From the NCBI GenBank assembly GCA_903823665.1, contig CAIJTR010000102.1, positions 19,884 to 83,883 on the forward strand: a stretch of DNA of 64,000 nt. The letters are read 5' to 3'. How positions within the stretch are numbered: position 1 is the first letter of the stretch; every line of letters starts with the position of its first letter. The notes beneath the pieces are model-generated. The model saw only the letters and a list, made by a program, of their open reading frames with translations. It did not search any database and was not told where the DNA came from. Origin of the DNA: an uncultured Rhodospirillales bacterium. Lineage in GTDB: Bacteria; Pseudomonadota; Alphaproteobacteria; Acetobacterales; Acetobacteraceae. The translations under genes were made by a program, and so were the position numbers. Below are positions 63,900-64,000 of this stretch, one piece after another.

Positions 63900-64000
63900 A
63901 TGACCGCCACCCGCTCTCCCGCAACGCCTGATCCGTTGGTGCTGCTTTGCATCATGGGCCGAGCTGTGCGCGGCGCGGGGGAGCTGAATGTGCTTATGCA
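63900..64000 (+). CDS. Second copy of the small membrane protein family (partial)
   Basis: The window ends 33 codons into this gene. The visible start, MTATRSPATPDPLVLLCIMG, continuing RAVRGAGELNVLM, aligns without gaps with the protein encoded at 24802-25281 (about two-thirds identical). Function unknown. Confidence 0.65.
   Translation, partial: MTATRSPATPDPLVLLCIMGRAVRGAGELNVLM

Noticed and set aside
1..64000. CRISPR arrays and rRNA genes
   Set aside because: No regularly spaced repeats and no rRNA sequence were seen on either strand.

Overview
The window looks like chromosomal DNA of a GC-rich alphaproteobacterium, most likely Rhodospirillales and plausibly Acetobacteraceae. Pointers are an RNase E with a long acidic insertion in its S1 domain and a C-terminal GWW tail, a hopanoid-type RND exporter (HpnN), SapC and Hint-domain proteins, a GT61 glycosyltransferase, a MotB/MotA stator pair and a tandem glycine riboswitch before gcvTHP. 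The taxonomy is inferred from gene content only; no database search was run.

Layout. 1-5894 is the end of an integrated island beside a tRNA-Ser(GGA) gene: a serine resolvase, a membrane-anchored unknown, a DUF262-like/HNH protein that may be a defence nuclease, and a tyrosine integrase next to the tRNA 3' end. The other island end lies outside the window to the left. 6158-22448 is core genome: rne; amidase, PBP1A and prfB (with its programmed +1 frameshift); a Hint protein; Sua5/YrdC and CysQ; two tandem M17 aminopeptidases, holC and a class-III aminotransferase. 22645-25281 is a visibly AT-richer accessory patch. It holds a protein made of two near-identical Cys-bracketed hydrophobic modules, a papain-like cysteine protease and an unknown partner, all three with a Gly-Gly-Ala motif near the N-terminus. 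A small membrane protein follows, whose promoter block recurs, with compensating changes, at the right edge of the window.

25387-34147 carries a catabolic/redox set on the minus strand (TetR, SDR, HisD-family dehydrogenase, cyclase, AIM24, TauE exporter, NIPSNAP, lipoprotein, NudC, Lrp), with trxB and a LysR gene on the plus strand. 35145-48271 has glycosyltransferases, a threonine/serine dehydratase, motB-motA, SapC, a Crp/Fnr regulator, a MetE C-terminal-type protein and hpnN. 48387-54970 carries a probable non-phosphorylative sugar-acid pathway (IlvD/Edd dehydratase, SDR, FAH-family hydrolase), a 2-hydroxyacid dehydrogenase and a divergent ThDP enzyme. 54979-57843 is a copper module (DUF305 protein, a 41-residue Met-rich membrane peptide, CopA-type ATPase). 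58011-62614 is the glycine cleavage operon behind its riboswitch. 62653-63695 is a probable toxin-antitoxin pair, followed by the start of the second copy of the small membrane protein family.

The most novel-looking item is the three-gene cassette at 22645-24621: a candidate system in which a protease could release two disulfide-loop hydrophobic peptides at Gly-Gly-Ala sites. The second is the pair of duplicated dyad promoters that covary.
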